Source: Pseudanabaena sp.
Lineage (GTDB): Bacteria > Cyanobacteriota > Cyanobacteriia > Pseudanabaenales > Pseudanabaenaceae
Reading direction: 5' to 3'
DNA length: 64,000 bases
Assembly: GCA_003249035.1 (NCBI GenBank)
Contig: QBMK01000004.1
Location: 62,001 to 126,000, forward strand
Positions within the stretch are counted from its first letter, which is position 1; each line of letters starts with the position of its first letter. Below are positions 1 through 9,234 of the stretch, one piece after another. Under the pieces are notes generated by a model that was not told the DNA's origin, did no database searches, and saw nothing but the letters and a program-made list of their open reading frames with translations. The position numbers and the translations under genes were made by a program.

Positions 1-2
1 CG

Positions 3-722
3 ACTCATCCACTCACGGGTAAGCGAGTCCGTGCTCTCAGTAACTATGCTGAGCAACTGGGCCTAGCGATGGAATTTGATATGGGTCGTGTGGTTGCTGA
101 AGGTAAACAACTCGACGAAAAACGTCTCTATGGAACTTTCTATCAAGATTTCCTGCTCTTTGGGGCAGAATTCATCGCGATCGCAGTAGGTTTAGCGATC
201 GGAGCTGCCACATACACTAGTATTGGCGGGATCAGAGCATTTGGAGCAATTCCTCTATTGTTACTTGGCGCTGTGATGCTCTTTAAGCGATCGGTGATGT
301 TTCCAAGTTCTAAGAATGCGCCTGCGAATGATGTGATTACGCTCATGTCTGATGCCTACGCTAGCCCCTTGCGCGGTCAACCTGTGCAATTGGAGGGAAC
401 TCTCATCGGTCGTGGTGATGCGGGTTATGTATTTGGTTCTGACCTGAAGTTGCAGGACAAAACTGGCATGATGTATCTGCTCTATGCTTCGCGTTGGGGT
501 CCCTTGGGTAATTTCTTCTTCGGCATGAAGCGTGTAGAAGGCTTGATCGGAACAGAAACCACTGCCAAAGGTTGGTTCCGTCGCGGTGTTGCATCTTGGA
601 TGGATTTAGAACTTCTATCTACCAAAAATGGCAACAAAGTTTCGAGTCATCCTGCTTTTTGGGGGCTGTTATGGTCAATCGTCTTTTTAGCGATCGGTGC
701 ATTACTATTTTTTGTTAAATAG
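3..722 (+). CDS. M48-family membrane metallopeptidase, C-terminal part (5' end outside window)
   Basis: The reading frame is open from base 3, so the protein begins before the window and only its last 239 residues are seen. The first residues (THPLTGKRVRAL) match the segment that follows the catalytic zinc site in HtpX-like M48 proteases of cyanobacteria; the HExxH site itself lies outside. Two hydrophobic segments follow (about residues 55-95 of the visible part) and a third forms the C-terminus (LLWSIVFLAIGALLFF), so the protein is membrane bound. The first in-frame ATG at 69 is internal and not a true start. A strong hairpin follows the stop. Family assignment rests on the C-terminal pattern only. 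Confidence 0.75.
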   Translation, partial: THPLTGKRVRALSNYAEQLGLAMEFDMGRVVAEGKQLDEKRLYGTFYQDFLLFGAEFIAIAVGLAIGAATYTSIGGIRAFGAIPLLLLGAVMLFKRSVMFPSSKNAPANDVITLMSDAYASPLRGQPVQLEGTLIGRGDAGYVFGSDLKLQDKTGMMYLLYASRWGPLGNFFFGMKRVEGLIGTETTAKGWFRRGVASWMDLELLSTKNGNKVSSHPAFWGLLWSIVFLAIGALLFFVK

Positions 723-746
723 TTTCTAACCTAGATCCCAAAGCAA

Positions 747-775
747 AAAGAGAGGGCGATCGCTCTCTCTTTATT
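747..775 (+). terminator. Rho-independent terminator of the M48 gene
   Basis: A 13-bp stem of AAAGAGAG type closes over a GCGATCGC (HIP1) octamer, with one G-T pair, and is followed by a T-rich stretch, 25 bases after the stop codon. Confidence 0.75.
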
Positions 776-828
776 GTGAGATATAGACAAGTAATTTCAT
801 AGACGTTTAATTAAGCTTTCAATCAACT

Positions 829-1458
829 ATGAATCGAAAAAAAGCAGATGAATTAAGTAAGGAATTTGGATTAAATGTTGTTCAATCTCGCTATAGTGAT
901 TGGGGGAATTTCTACGGTTTAGTTCAAAATTATCCTTGTGCTCTCTGGGATAAATCGGGTTATGTCATTTTTAATAACGAGGATGATCTAAATATCCCTG
1001 AAATCTCTGTTGCTAAAAGAATCAACATACCAAAACGCATATCCTCACTAAAAACTTATAAGCTAGTGCTGCATGAAGCTCAACTACCAGAAGAGCTACC
1101 TAGCGGAGTTGAATATCAGGAAGGTACTGTACAAAAAATTATAGTAAATAAGTATGAAAGAGATAAAAACGCACGATACGCTTGCTTGTCACATTACGGT
1201 TATATCTGCCAAGTATGTCATGTGAAACTCAGCGATGTTTACGGAGATATAGCTGAAAATCTTATTCATGTACATCACCTCAAGCCAATAAGTGAGATTG
1301 GTGAAAACTACACAGTAGATCCAATCTCCGATTTGCTTCCTGTTTGCCCGAATTGTCATACAGTCATTCACTTAAGAAATCCTCCATATTTACCTCAGGA
1401 AGTAAGCCACATGCTTCATAAAGCTTCTACATCTCAAACTGATAAAATCGCCATTTAA
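829..1458 (+). CDS. HNH endonuclease domain protein
   Basis: A 209-residue protein whose C-terminal half is an HNH nuclease fold: a CQVC knuckle at 127-130, the HVHH core at 147-150, then CPNC at 173-176 and H181, giving the two zinc-binding CxxC pairs and catalytic histidine of McrA-like HNH enzymes. The first 105 residues are a separate domain I do not recognise. It stands alone: no methyltransferase or partner lies beside it, and the next 350 bases hold only a decayed transposase fragment. Free-standing HNH proteins of this type are often restriction or mobile-element nucleases, but which applies here cannot be told. Base use is more AT-rich than in neighbouring housekeeping genes. Confidence 0.8.
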   Translation: MNRKKADELSKEFGLNVVQSRYSDWGNFYGLVQNYPCALWDKSGYVIFNNEDDLNIPEISVAKRINIPKRISSLKTYKLVLHEAQLPEELPSGVEYQEGTVQKIIVNKYERDKNARYACLSHYGYICQVCHVKLSDVYGDIAENLIHVHHLKPISEIGENYTVDPISDLLPVCPNCHTVIHLRNPPYLPQEVSHMLHKASTSQTDKIAI

Positions 1459-1633
1459 CAGCCCATTAGTCTACAGAAATATCTTTAATCGCAATTCAAG
1501 TTATTCTGCTAATTTTTACGACACTTTATCAAGCGATCTATCTGATGTCTTGAATCAAATTTAGAGGGAAGTGAACAAGAGCGCATGGTACAAGTAAGAA
1601 AGTATTTGAACAAGCTAAGAATCTATGGAAAAA

Positions 1634-1780
1634 GAATGTCATCACCGCGAATCTAAGAGGATTACAAAAAGATGGCACAACTCGCCATGGTAAACAAAAT
1701 CATAAATGTAAGGATTGCCATCGTTAATTTGTCAGCGATCCTCAAAATCAGCCAATACCTGAATTAACAAAGCAAATAAA
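1634..1780 (+). pseudogene. Decayed IS1-type transposase fragment (InsA-like zinc-finger end)
   Basis: Reading from 1634 gives ECHHRESKRI, like the first CxxC region of IS1-family InsA; after a shift of frame at an A5 run (1666-1670) it continues KDGTTRHGKQNHKCKDCHR, stop, FV. Removing a single A from that run restores one frame, and the TAA at 1725-1727 stands where the family has CAA (Q of RQFV). The second Cys of the first pair is also lost (R for C). The fragment therefore carries a frameshift, a nonsense change and a lost zinc ligand, and no catalytic part or terminal repeat remains. Confidence 0.7.
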
Positions 1781-1814
1781 AAAGAGAGTAACGCTCTGCG
1801 TCACTCTCTTTTTT
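1778..1814. terminator. Bidirectional hairpin terminator
   Basis: Arms of AAAAAAGAGAGT and ACTCTCTTTTTT pair over 12 bp with a short inner stem (ACGC/GCGT) and a 3-base loop. Poly-A on one side and poly-T on the other let it serve transcripts from both strands; it lies 3 bases after the selO stop. Confidence 0.75.
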
Positions 1815-1816
1815 AT

Positions 1817-3244
1817 TTAGTGTTTGAGTTGCGCGATCGCATCATATAGAGGTTGCCAATCATCATCAACGGTAATCCTTTCCCAGAGTTCTTCAATTTT
1901 AGGACGCAGGAAAATGATGCTGGGATTAGCTTGTTTAAGTTGCTGGGCAATATTTTCCATTTCCGCGATCGGCTGACGGATTAGCAATTGATGGTAAACG
2001 ACACGCCATTTTTCTAATAGCGGCAATTGCTCATCACTTAGTTCCCAATCATGATCAGCAAAAATCTTGTTTGCACCTTCGCGCCAATTATTTTGGAAAG
2101 ATTGACGCAGCTTGACAAAAAATTGGTTGTAGCCGATTGCTTGCACGCCTGATAGCAATTCTAGAGTTGCCCCTATCAAATCCTCTGTTTCAGGCTCAGA
2201 GAGGGTGATAAAACCTAAACGCTTTAACATCATTTCGCAATAGGCATCTCGATAGAAGTCTTTGAACTTCCCTAAAGAAGATCTCATATCATCTTTGTCC
2301 ATCACCATGCTGAGAGGATCTTGCAGTTTTTCAAGATTCCAATAGCAAGCGGCGGGTTGATTGGCATAGCTATAGCGTCCTGCATGATCGAAGTACGCGG
2401 CTGTAAATCGTGGATCGTAGGTAGGAATAAAAGCAAATGGCCCATAATCAAAGCTTTCACCAGTAATCGACATATTGTCAGTATTGAGAACCGCATGACA
2501 AAAACCTGCTGCCATCCATTGAGCGCAGAGAGTGGCAACTCGTTCGACAAGTTCTAAATAAAATATGCCATCTTGGTTCTCTTTACCCCAGATATGTGGA
2601 TAGTAAATTTGCAGAACGTGATCCAGTAATTTGCGAGTGAGATCAGCGCGTCCAATCCAACGCAACCTTTCAAAAGTGCCGAAGCGAATATGCGATCGCG
2701 AAAAGCGCACCATCACCGATGATCTCGTTGGCGAAGGTTCATCACCACGCCATAGGTCTTCGCCCGTTTCTACGAGACTGAGGCAACGGGAAGTTGTCAC
2801 GCCCATACGATGCAGAGCTTCAGATGCAATTATTTCGCGGACACCGCCTTTGAGCGTAAGCCTGCCGTCCGCAGAGCGAGAGTAGGGAGTTCGTCCAGAG
2901 CCTTTAGTTCCAAAATCGTAAAGCTCGTCATCAATGCCACGTACTTGCCCATAGATAAAGCCACGTCCGTCGCCGAGTTGTGGATTATACTCTCCAAATT
3001 GATAGCCGTGATAGCGCAGTGCTAGGAATGGGCGCACCGCCTGAAAATGCCCAAATGCTTCGATAAAGTCATCGTCGCTGACCTGCGAGGGTTTGAGTCC
3101 TAGTATCGGTAAAATATCGTCATTACGCCAACGCAATTTGTGCATCGGATATTCGGCAGCAGTAACGATGTCGTGATAGTCTGCTAAAGACTCGATCGCA
3201 GGTTCGTAGTTGAGATTAAGGAAAGGGTTGCTAGGGTGACTCAT
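1817..3244 (-). CDS. selO: Protein adenylyltransferase SelO (YdiU/UPF0061 family)
   Basis: A 475-residue pseudokinase that transfers AMP from ATP to Ser, Thr or Tyr of target proteins; in other bacteria SelO is linked to redox stress. Family signatures are clear: LGDGRGFIYGQV, then GTKGSGRTPYSRSADGR with the nucleotide-binding Lys, KGGVREIIASEALHRMGV, NTDNMSITGESFDYGPF holding the metal-binding Asn and Asp, and DHAGRYSYANQP. The C-terminus (AIAQLKH) lacks the selenocysteine or cysteine tail of animal SelO, as is usual for many bacterial forms. Its start codon overlaps or abuts the divergent pseudouridine synthase gene, so the two promoters must lie inside each other's 5' region. Confidence 0.9.
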   Translation of the reverse strand: MSHPSNPFLNLNYEPAIESLADYHDIVTAAEYPMHKLRWRNDDILPILGLKPSQVSDDDFIEAFGHFQAVRPFLALRYHGYQFGEYNPQLGDGRGFIYGQVRGIDDELYDFGTKGSGRTPYSRSADGRLTLKGGVREIIASEALHRMGVTTSRCLSLVETGEDLWRGDEPSPTRSSVMVRFSRSHIRFGTFERLRWIGRADLTRKLLDHVLQIYYPHIWGKENQDGIFYLELVERVATLCAQWMAAGFCHAVLNTDNMSITGESFDYGPFAFIPTYDPRFTAAYFDHAGRYSYANQPAACYWNLEKLQDPLSMVMDKDDMRSSLGKFKDFYRDAYCEMMLKRLGFITLSEPETEDLIGATLELLSGVQAIGYNQFFVKLRQSFQNNWREGANKIFADHDWELSDEQLPLLEKWRVVYHQLLIRQPIAEMENIAQQLKQANPSIIFLRPKIEELWERITVDDDWQPLYDAIAQLKH

Positions 3245-4891
3245 ATCGAAGAAATAAGCGACGAAATATTAAATGCTTCTGCCATGATACTTGGTTCAGA
3301 TCGCGATCAAGATGCAACCTACTGGTATGAGGGGCGTTGTCCCTATAGTGGCGAAGTATTGAGGTTGCCAAGAACCTTGCAATCTGAGGCGATCGCTCAT
3401 AGTTTAATGCAGGAACTAGGGTGCATTTATCCTCATGATATGGAAGGCAAAATGTATGGGGTATTACTTGTCGAATCATTAACGGGAGAAAGAGCCGTTC
3501 TGAAAGCCTTTTCTGGTTTATTAAATGGGAAAAGCCAACTCGAAGAATGGGTTCCACCGATCGCAGGTAGAGAAAAAGTAGCCATTGAGGAATCTATTAC
3601 CCTAAACAAGTTAGCGACAATTAAACAGGAACTAATTGAGTTAAGTGAGATTCCTGAACGCTTAGAATATGAGAAAAAGGTACAAGAATATGAGTTGAAA
3701 TTTCAAGTTTTACGCGATCGTCATCAAGTTTCTAAACAAGCGCGACAGCTAAAAAGAATTCTCAATAATGCAGATTTAGAAGGTTTAGATCGCGAAAGCC
3801 AGTTAGAGAAGGTGGCAAGACGTGATTTTAAACGCGATCGCGATCAAGTTTTGCTGCCATTAAAAGAAGTGATCGCCTTAGCTGATGCAAAAATGCAAAT
3901 TCTCAAAAAGCAACGCCGAGAGTTATCACGCACTCTACAAACACAGATGCATAGCGCTTATGTATTAACAAATTTTGCTGGAGAAACGCGATCGCTACGA
4001 GAATTAATTACGGAAGGCGCAATGCCCACAGGAATGGGAGATTGTTGTGCTCCTAAGCTGTTGCATTATGCAGCGACTAGTAATCTCATACCTTTAGCGA
4101 TGGCAGAATTTTGGTGGGGAAATCCTTCGGCTGATGGTTACAAAATTCAATGTGAGTTTTATGGCGCTTGCGTGGAGAGATGCCAACCTTTGATGGGATT
4201 TTTATTGTCAGGAAGAAGATCCCCCCCAGCCCCAAATATATCTGCAAATCTTGCTCCGCAAGATTTGCAGATCATCTATGAAGATGCCTATCTAATTGCG
4301 ATCGCAAAACCTTCAGGACTTCTCTCTGTGCCTGGGAGGTACTTGGATACTCAGGACAGCGTTCTCAGTCGATTGCGTCAATCTCTAGGCGCAGATGCAC
4401 CTATTTATCCAGTGCATCGCCTCGATCGCCAAACTTCAGGAATTTTATTATGTGTGCGTGATTTAGAATCTCTTCGCAGTTTAAATCATCAGTTTGAACA
4501 AAGACTAATTCACAAAATATATGAGGCTTTATTATCTGGAAAGATAGGGCGTGAGCATGGGAAAATTGATTTACCATTGTGGGGTAACCCCGAAAATCGT
4601 CCCTTCCAACAGGTCGATTTTGAACGAGGCAAACCTAGCGTGACTGAGTTTCGCTTGTTTGAAAGTAAAGAAAATTATTCGCGAATAGAATTTATACCTT
4701 TAACTGGTAGGACTCATCAATTGCGGGTTCACTCTGCCGATCCCAGAGGTTTAGGGATAACAATCTTAGGCGATCGCCTTTATGGTTGTCAGGCAGTAAC
4801 AAGTCGTCTACATCTCCATGCACGGGAGTTGTCTTTCAGACATCCGCGATCGCAAGAAGTAATTCATCTGCAAATACCTGTTCCATTTTAA
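3236..4891 (+). CDS. RluA-family RNA pseudouridine synthase with long N-terminal extension
   Basis: The catalytic domain fills roughly residues 345-551: HRLDRQTSGI (about 394-403) carries the catalytic Asp, and GRTHQLRVH near the C-terminus is the second RluA signature. It isomerises uridine to pseudouridine in rRNA or tRNA; the target base cannot be read from sequence. The first 340 residues form the extension seen in large cyanobacterial relatives: YWYEGRCPYSGE, EGKMYGVLLVES, VLKAFSGLLNG, then a charged coiled coil (about 120-245). The listed GTG start overlaps the divergent selO start by 9 bases; an ATG at 3284 (residue 17) just before the conserved region is an alternative. Neither has a clear ribosome binding site. 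Confidence 0.85.
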   Translation: MTHIEEISDEILNASAMILGSDRDQDATYWYEGRCPYSGEVLRLPRTLQSEAIAHSLMQELGCIYPHDMEGKMYGVLLVESLTGERAVLKAFSGLLNGKSQLEEWVPPIAGREKVAIEESITLNKLATIKQELIELSEIPERLEYEKKVQEYELKFQVLRDRHQVSKQARQLKRILNNADLEGLDRESQLEKVARRDFKRDRDQVLLPLKEVIALADAKMQILKKQRRELSRTLQTQMHSAYVLTNFAGETRSLRELITEGAMPTGMGDCCAPKLLHYAATSNLIPLAMAEFWWGNPSADGYKIQCEFYGACVERCQPLMGFLLSGRRSPPAPNISANLAPQDLQIIYEDAYLIAIAKPSGLLSVPGRYLDTQDSVLSRLRQSLGADAPIYPVHRLDRQTSGILLCVRDLESLRSLNHQFEQRLIHKIYEALLSGKIGREHGKIDLPLWGNPENRPFQQVDFERGKPSVTEFRLFESKENYSRIEFIPLTGRTHQLRVHSADPRGLGITILGDRLYGCQAVTSRLHLHARELSFRHPRSQEVIHLQIPVPF

Positions 4892-4914
4892 TTTCTCAAA
4901 AAAAGTCTACATTT

Positions 4915-5865
4915 TTAGCTGTCTCGTGAGAGAAGACTGCCGAGATATTGATGTGCTTCTACCCAATCAGGAACAAGCTCGATCGCAGATTGGAAACAAG
5001 CGATCGCTTCATCGATTTTGCCGATGTTATTTAAGACAATACCGAGATTAAAGTAAGGTTGAGCAAAATTTGGATCGATATCGATCGCTTCTTTGTAGGC
5101 TAAGATTGCATCTTTGATTTGATCTTTACGAATGAAGGTATTGCCCAAATTGCAATGAGCATCAGCACAGGCGGGATCGATCTGAATTGCACGTTCAAAA
5201 CAGGCGATCGCTTTACTCTCTAAATCCTCTTTTGTTGATCGGTCCTCAGAATCAATTGAATTGATTTTTTGTAACCAGGCTATCCCCAGCGTATTACAGT
5301 CTGTGGCTTGCAGCAGTTCAGAATTATAATTTTCAGCGCGTTCATAAATGGCATTGACTGCTTCGGGATCATTTTTCTGCAAATACACTTTCGAGATCGC
5401 CCGATAGCCATCAAGATAATTGGGATTTGTGGCGATTGCTCTTTCATAACTAGCTAATGCCTCTGTAATTTTGCCCCGATCCTTGAGACTATCCCCCAAT
5501 TTGCAATGATATTCCGCCAAAAAACGATCGGGATGAAATTCAAGTGCTTTTTGAAAATGGGTAATTGCTAGCTCAGCCCATCCCATCTGTTGATATGCAT
5601 TACCCAGCCCTAACTGTGCCTCCAAAGATTTGGGGTCAAACTGCACGGCTTGACTAAAACTGGCGATCGCCTCAATCGCATTTCCTTGTTGTTGTTGAAT
5701 TGTCCCAATTCGCTCATGGGCTGGCGCAAATTCTGAATTGATTGCTAAGGCTCTTTGATAATGTTTCAGAGCAAGGGGCATATTGCCAGAGTTGCGGTAG
5801 CGATCGCCAAATTGCAAATATGTCTCAGGTGATTCAACAGTTGGTGGATGGATAACATCAGTCAT
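4915..5865 (-). CDS. Tetratricopeptide-repeat protein
   Basis: A 316-residue protein made almost entirely of TPR units of about 34 residues (for example ALKHYQRALAINSEFAPAHE, AIACFERAIQIDPACADAHC, AIACFQSAIELVPDWVEAHQ). I count about seven to eight units, with a longer, less regular segment in the middle (around 170-215). No signal peptide or catalytic domain is visible, so it is probably a cytoplasmic scaffold for protein contacts. It converges with the pseudouridine synthase gene with 23 bases between them. The specific partner is unknown. Confidence 0.85.
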   Translation of the reverse strand: MTDVIHPPTVESPETYLQFGDRYRNSGNMPLALKHYQRALAINSEFAPAHERIGTIQQQQGNAIEAIASFSQAVQFDPKSLEAQLGLGNAYQQMGWAELAITHFQKALEFHPDRFLAEYHCKLGDSLKDRGKITEALASYERAIATNPNYLDGYRAISKVYLQKNDPEAVNAIYERAENYNSELLQATDCNTLGIAWLQKINSIDSEDRSTKEDLESKAIACFERAIQIDPACADAHCNLGNTFIRKDQIKDAILAYKEAIDIDPNFAQPYFNLGIVLNNIGKIDEAIACFQSAIELVPDWVEAHQYLGSLLSRDS

Positions 5866-5992
5866 GGCAATTAAAGTCGGCTATATTATTTGGATTTCCG
5901 ATACAGTAGTTGGCGCTATGCCAAAAGTCTAACAACATATTTCCCAAAAACATTACAGCAATTTCAGTCCCATTCAATATCGAAGTTTTCTT

Positions 5993-7525
5993 ATGTCAGC
6001 AAACATTGCTACTCGATTCTTCTCCGTTGTTGTATCTACTAGTTTCTTAGCAGCAATCGGCGCTCATCCAACCTTTTCTCAAGTTGGTGAATATTGTCAA
6101 TTTGAACGTGAAGCGATCGCTACCAAAGAAAATTTACGTAATGCTGTTTTTGAAGACCCAAGCAAAAGTAAAAATCCAGAGGCTACTAAAGAATATCAAG
6201 CGATCGTCAAAGAACACAGCCAAGCACTAAACACTTGTCGGCAGAAATCTTGGCTCAAAACCCAAGGAATTTGGCTGCGTCTATATCCCTGCGATCTTTT
6301 GTCAGGAAGGCTTGATGAAGTGATGGATCGGATTGTGAATAAGGGATATAACCAAGTCTTTATAGAGGTTCTCTCTGATGGCAAGATTCTGTTACCACAA
6401 TCTGAGAATGTGACAGCTTGGAATTCTCTAGTTCTGTCGGAGAAATACAAAAATGCAGATTTATTAAAACTGGCGATCGCTAAGGGGCACGAACGTGGGA
6501 TTAAGGTTCATGCATGGATATTTACGATGAATGTGGGAACTGGTTATGGGAGCGGATTAGATCGTAAGGGATTGTCGAAATTAACTGTGGCTCGTCAAAA
6601 TGCGATCGCTCGCAATGCGGATGGGGATAGCACAATTTCCATAGTTGAGAACTTGGGAGAAAATAGTGCAGGAGAAGTTCCAACTAAGGGGCAGCTATTC
6701 ATCGATCCCTACAATTATCAAGCTCAGATTGATTTGTCTTTAGTGGTGAATGAGGTCGTTAAGCGTAAACCTGACGGGGTAGTATTTGATTATGTTCGTT
6801 ATAAGCGCGGTGCAGGTGCTGCCTCAGTGGTCAGTAATGTCCGCTATCTGTGGATTTACGGAGCATCATCATTACAGGCTTTTCGCGATCGCGCCGAGAA
6901 TTTCCAAGGCAGAGAAATTATCAATCGCTTTCTCAAACAGGGTTATGTCACATCAAACGATCTTAAAAACGCTAAAAAACTTTATCCTCAAGAAAAAGAA
7001 CCTCTCTGGCAAGGTCGCCAACCATCCAATCAAAAAAATCCTGCGATCGCATACTGGCAGCAAGAGCTATGGCAATTGGCTATTGGTCACGCTTTTGTCG
7101 GTGTGACTTACTATCTTGATATTGTCTCACAGCCTGCTTTTCGCAAAGGGATTCCTGCTAGTATTGCCTTTTTCTCCGATGGTAATCAACCCGTAGGTGA
7201 TGGATTTGACTCTCGAATGCAGCCTTGGCATTTATTTACTAGTGCCTATGAATGGCAACCGATGGCATATGCTGTTTGCGGTAAGCCAGACTGTATTGTA
7301 GATCAAGTTCGCAAGGTTGCTCAATACGCTCCAAATGGAACTAAAATCGCACCGATTTTAGTTGGTCAATGGAATGAGCCCTTTACAAATCGTCCTTCTT
7401 TAGAAGTGCAAATGCAAGCAATTCGAGCAGCCGTGCCTGCGATTAATTCCATTAGTCATTTTGCCTTTGGTTGGCAAACACAAGAAATCGAATTTACGCG
7501 ATCGCGCCAAATATGTAAACTTTAA
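5993..7525 (+). CDS. Secreted glycoside-hydrolase-like protein (GHL10-type TIM barrel)
   Basis: A 510-residue protein with an N-terminal signal peptide (hydrophobic residues 10-28, small residues before cleavage near 28-30). The segment KTQGIWLRLYPCDLL...KGYNQVFIEVLSDG opens the barrel, and HERGIKVHAWIFTMN plus PDGVVFDYVRYKRG are strand motifs typical of glycosyl-hydrolase-like GHL10 proteins; the acidic residues in FDYVR and FIEVL are candidate catalytic groups. It probably acts on extracellular or cell-wall polysaccharide, but no substrate is known. A coil of charged residues (about 35-80) links signal and barrel. Neighbours do not suggest an operon: 60 bases separate it from the helicase gene. 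Confidence 0.75.
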   Translation: MSANIATRFFSVVVSTSFLAAIGAHPTFSQVGEYCQFEREAIATKENLRNAVFEDPSKSKNPEATKEYQAIVKEHSQALNTCRQKSWLKTQGIWLRLYPCDLLSGRLDEVMDRIVNKGYNQVFIEVLSDGKILLPQSENVTAWNSLVLSEKYKNADLLKLAIAKGHERGIKVHAWIFTMNVGTGYGSGLDRKGLSKLTVARQNAIARNADGDSTISIVENLGENSAGEVPTKGQLFIDPYNYQAQIDLSLVVNEVVKRKPDGVVFDYVRYKRGAGAASVVSNVRYLWIYGASSLQAFRDRAENFQGREIINRFLKQGYVTSNDLKNAKKLYPQEKEPLWQGRQPSNQKNPAIAYWQQELWQLAIGHAFVGVTYYLDIVSQPAFRKGIPASIAFFSDGNQPVGDGFDSRMQPWHLFTSAYEWQPMAYAVCGKPDCIVDQVRKVAQYAPNGTKIAPILVGQWNEPFTNRPSLEVQMQAIRAAVPAINSISHFAFGWQTQEIEFTRSRQICKL

Positions 7526-7585
7526 AATAGACTTAGGATCGCAGGCAAATATGCAAGACAACACAAATAAGTCTCACAATAAAAT

Positions 7586-9088
7586 ATGCCTCGCATTCCT
7601 CAACTAACCTACGATCGCGGAACATTAGTTCTCCATCCACCTCCCAAGGGAAAATCATGGATTGAATTTGCAACATGGGATGATCGCATTGAGAAATTTC
7701 GCATTCCTGCTAATCGATATCGAGAGTTAATTTTGACTTTGCGTTCGGAGGGAATTGCGATCAAAGATAAATCAAGGGGGTATCAAGAAGTCAAATTAGA
7801 TTCTCATAGCAAAATGGAGCCTTACCCCCACCAGAGCGAGGCTCTCGCAGCATGGCAGAGGGTTGGGAAATGTGGTGTGGTTGTTTTACCGACTGCCGCA
7901 GGTAAAACTTATCTAGCACAGCTAGCGATGCAAGTCACAAATCGCAGCACCTTAATTGTTGTGCCCACCCTCGATTTGATGCATCAGTGGTATGCCCATT
8001 TATTAGCTGCCTTTCCCGATATGGATATTGGCTTATTGGGAGGAGGGTCGCGCGATCGCACCTCGATTTTAGTGTCAACCTACGATAGTGCTGCCATCCA
8101 AGCCGAATCTTTGGGAAATCTTTATGGCTTGATAGTCTTTGATGAATGCCATCATTTACCTACAGATTTTTTTCGTGTGATTGCCGAATACGCGATCGCG
8201 CCCTATCGACTAGGCTTAACTGCCACACCCGAACGTAGTGATGGTAAACATGCCGATTTGGAACTGCTAATTGGTGAAGAGGTTTATCGCAAGTCTTCCG
8301 AAGATTTAGCTGGCCAAGCATTAGCAGAGCATAAAATTGTCCAGATTAAAGTTTCTCTCTCAGAAAAGGAACGCGATCGCTATGATTTTCTAATTCAAAG
8401 TCGCAATCAGTTTTTAAAGGAATCGAAAATTTCCCTTGGTAGTCTCGATGGCTGGCAAAGATTTGTGCAGGCAAGTGCGCGATCGCAGGCAGGCAGAAGA
8501 GCCATGCTTGCTCATCGTGAGTCGAAGGAATTGTTCTTAGGAACAGAAGCAAAATTGCGAGTCTTGTCGGATTTATTGGCTCAACATTTTAGCGAAAGGA
8601 TTCTGATTTTCACGAACGACAATGCCACGGTTTATCGAATCTCGCAAGATTTATTAATTCCAGCCCTTACTCATCAGACTCCCGTGAAGGAACGTCACGA
8701 AATCCTAACTTTTTTTCGTGACGGCAAGTATAAAACCCTAGCGGCTTCTCATGTTTTAAATGAAGGTGTGGATGTTCCTGATGCAAGAATTGCCATCCTG
8801 CTATCGGGTACAGGCTCCGCTCGTGAATATATTCAGCGTTTGGGGCGAGTGTTGCGGCGTGGCACTGAGGCTAATAAACAAGCAATTCTCTATGAAGTGG
8901 TGACCGAGGATACCAGTGAAGTGCGGACTTCAGAGAGACGTAGAGGCCTCGAGCGATCTCGCCCACAAAATGATCTTCAGCATGGCAATGTGGTGCAAAT
9001 GGGAATTAAGTACGACCAAGATCTCCGTAAAGAGCAACCAATCGCTGCCGAAAACCCGAATGATTACGAAGTCAAACCCAAAAAATAA
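7586..9088 (+). CDS. Superfamily 2 DNA helicase, XPB/Rad25-like
   Basis: A 500-residue helicase. Motifs in order: PHQSEAL at 81-87, Walker A PTAAGKT at 102-108, DECHH box at 186-190, TATPERSDG at 212-220, then the second RecA-like domain with LNEGVDVPDA and QRLGRVLRRG (motif VI). The order and DECHH box place it with XPB-type DNA translocases, which open or remodel duplex DNA in repair. The first 70 residues are a small N-terminal domain common in cyanobacterial forms. The C-terminus is short and charged. The last three codons and the stop belong to the left arm of an inverted repeat (9073-9127), so the end of the protein may have been set by that element. Confidence 0.85.
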   Translation: MPRIPQLTYDRGTLVLHPPPKGKSWIEFATWDDRIEKFRIPANRYRELILTLRSEGIAIKDKSRGYQEVKLDSHSKMEPYPHQSEALAAWQRVGKCGVVVLPTAAGKTYLAQLAMQVTNRSTLIVVPTLDLMHQWYAHLLAAFPDMDIGLLGGGSRDRTSILVSTYDSAAIQAESLGNLYGLIVFDECHHLPTDFFRVIAEYAIAPYRLGLTATPERSDGKHADLELLIGEEVYRKSSEDLAGQALAEHKIVQIKVSLSEKERDRYDFLIQSRNQFLKESKISLGSLDGWQRFVQASARSQAGRRAMLAHRESKELFLGTEAKLRVLSDLLAQHFSERILIFTNDNATVYRISQDLLIPALTHQTPVKERHEILTFFRDGKYKTLAASHVLNEGVDVPDARIAILLSGTGSAREYIQRLGRVLRRGTEANKQAILYEVVTEDTSEVRTSERRRGLERSRPQNDLQHGNVVQMGIKYDQDLRKEQPIAAENPNDYEVKPKK

Positions 9089-9127
9089 AAAAGGGCACTT
9101 TGCACCTTTTCTTGTTTTTTGGGTTTG
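9073..9127. repeat. Inverted repeat overlapping the helicase stop codon
   Basis: Outer arms CAAACCCAAAAAA (9073-9085) and TTTTTTGGGTTTG (9115-9127) are perfect complements; inside is a second hairpin (AAAAGGGCA against TGCACCTTTT, one bulge). The left outer arm encodes the final residues of the helicase and the stop follows at 9086-9088. The T-runs suit a terminator. It shares the CCCAAAA foot with many other palindromes here. Confidence 0.8.
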
Positions 9128-9234
9128 ATCTCAGCGCAGAGTGCTTGAAAAGATCAACATAATACATTTTTTGACATGAAAAGCCAGAAAAAATCGTTTA
9201 AAATAAGACAGACTGAAATCATTTGGTAGCCGTT

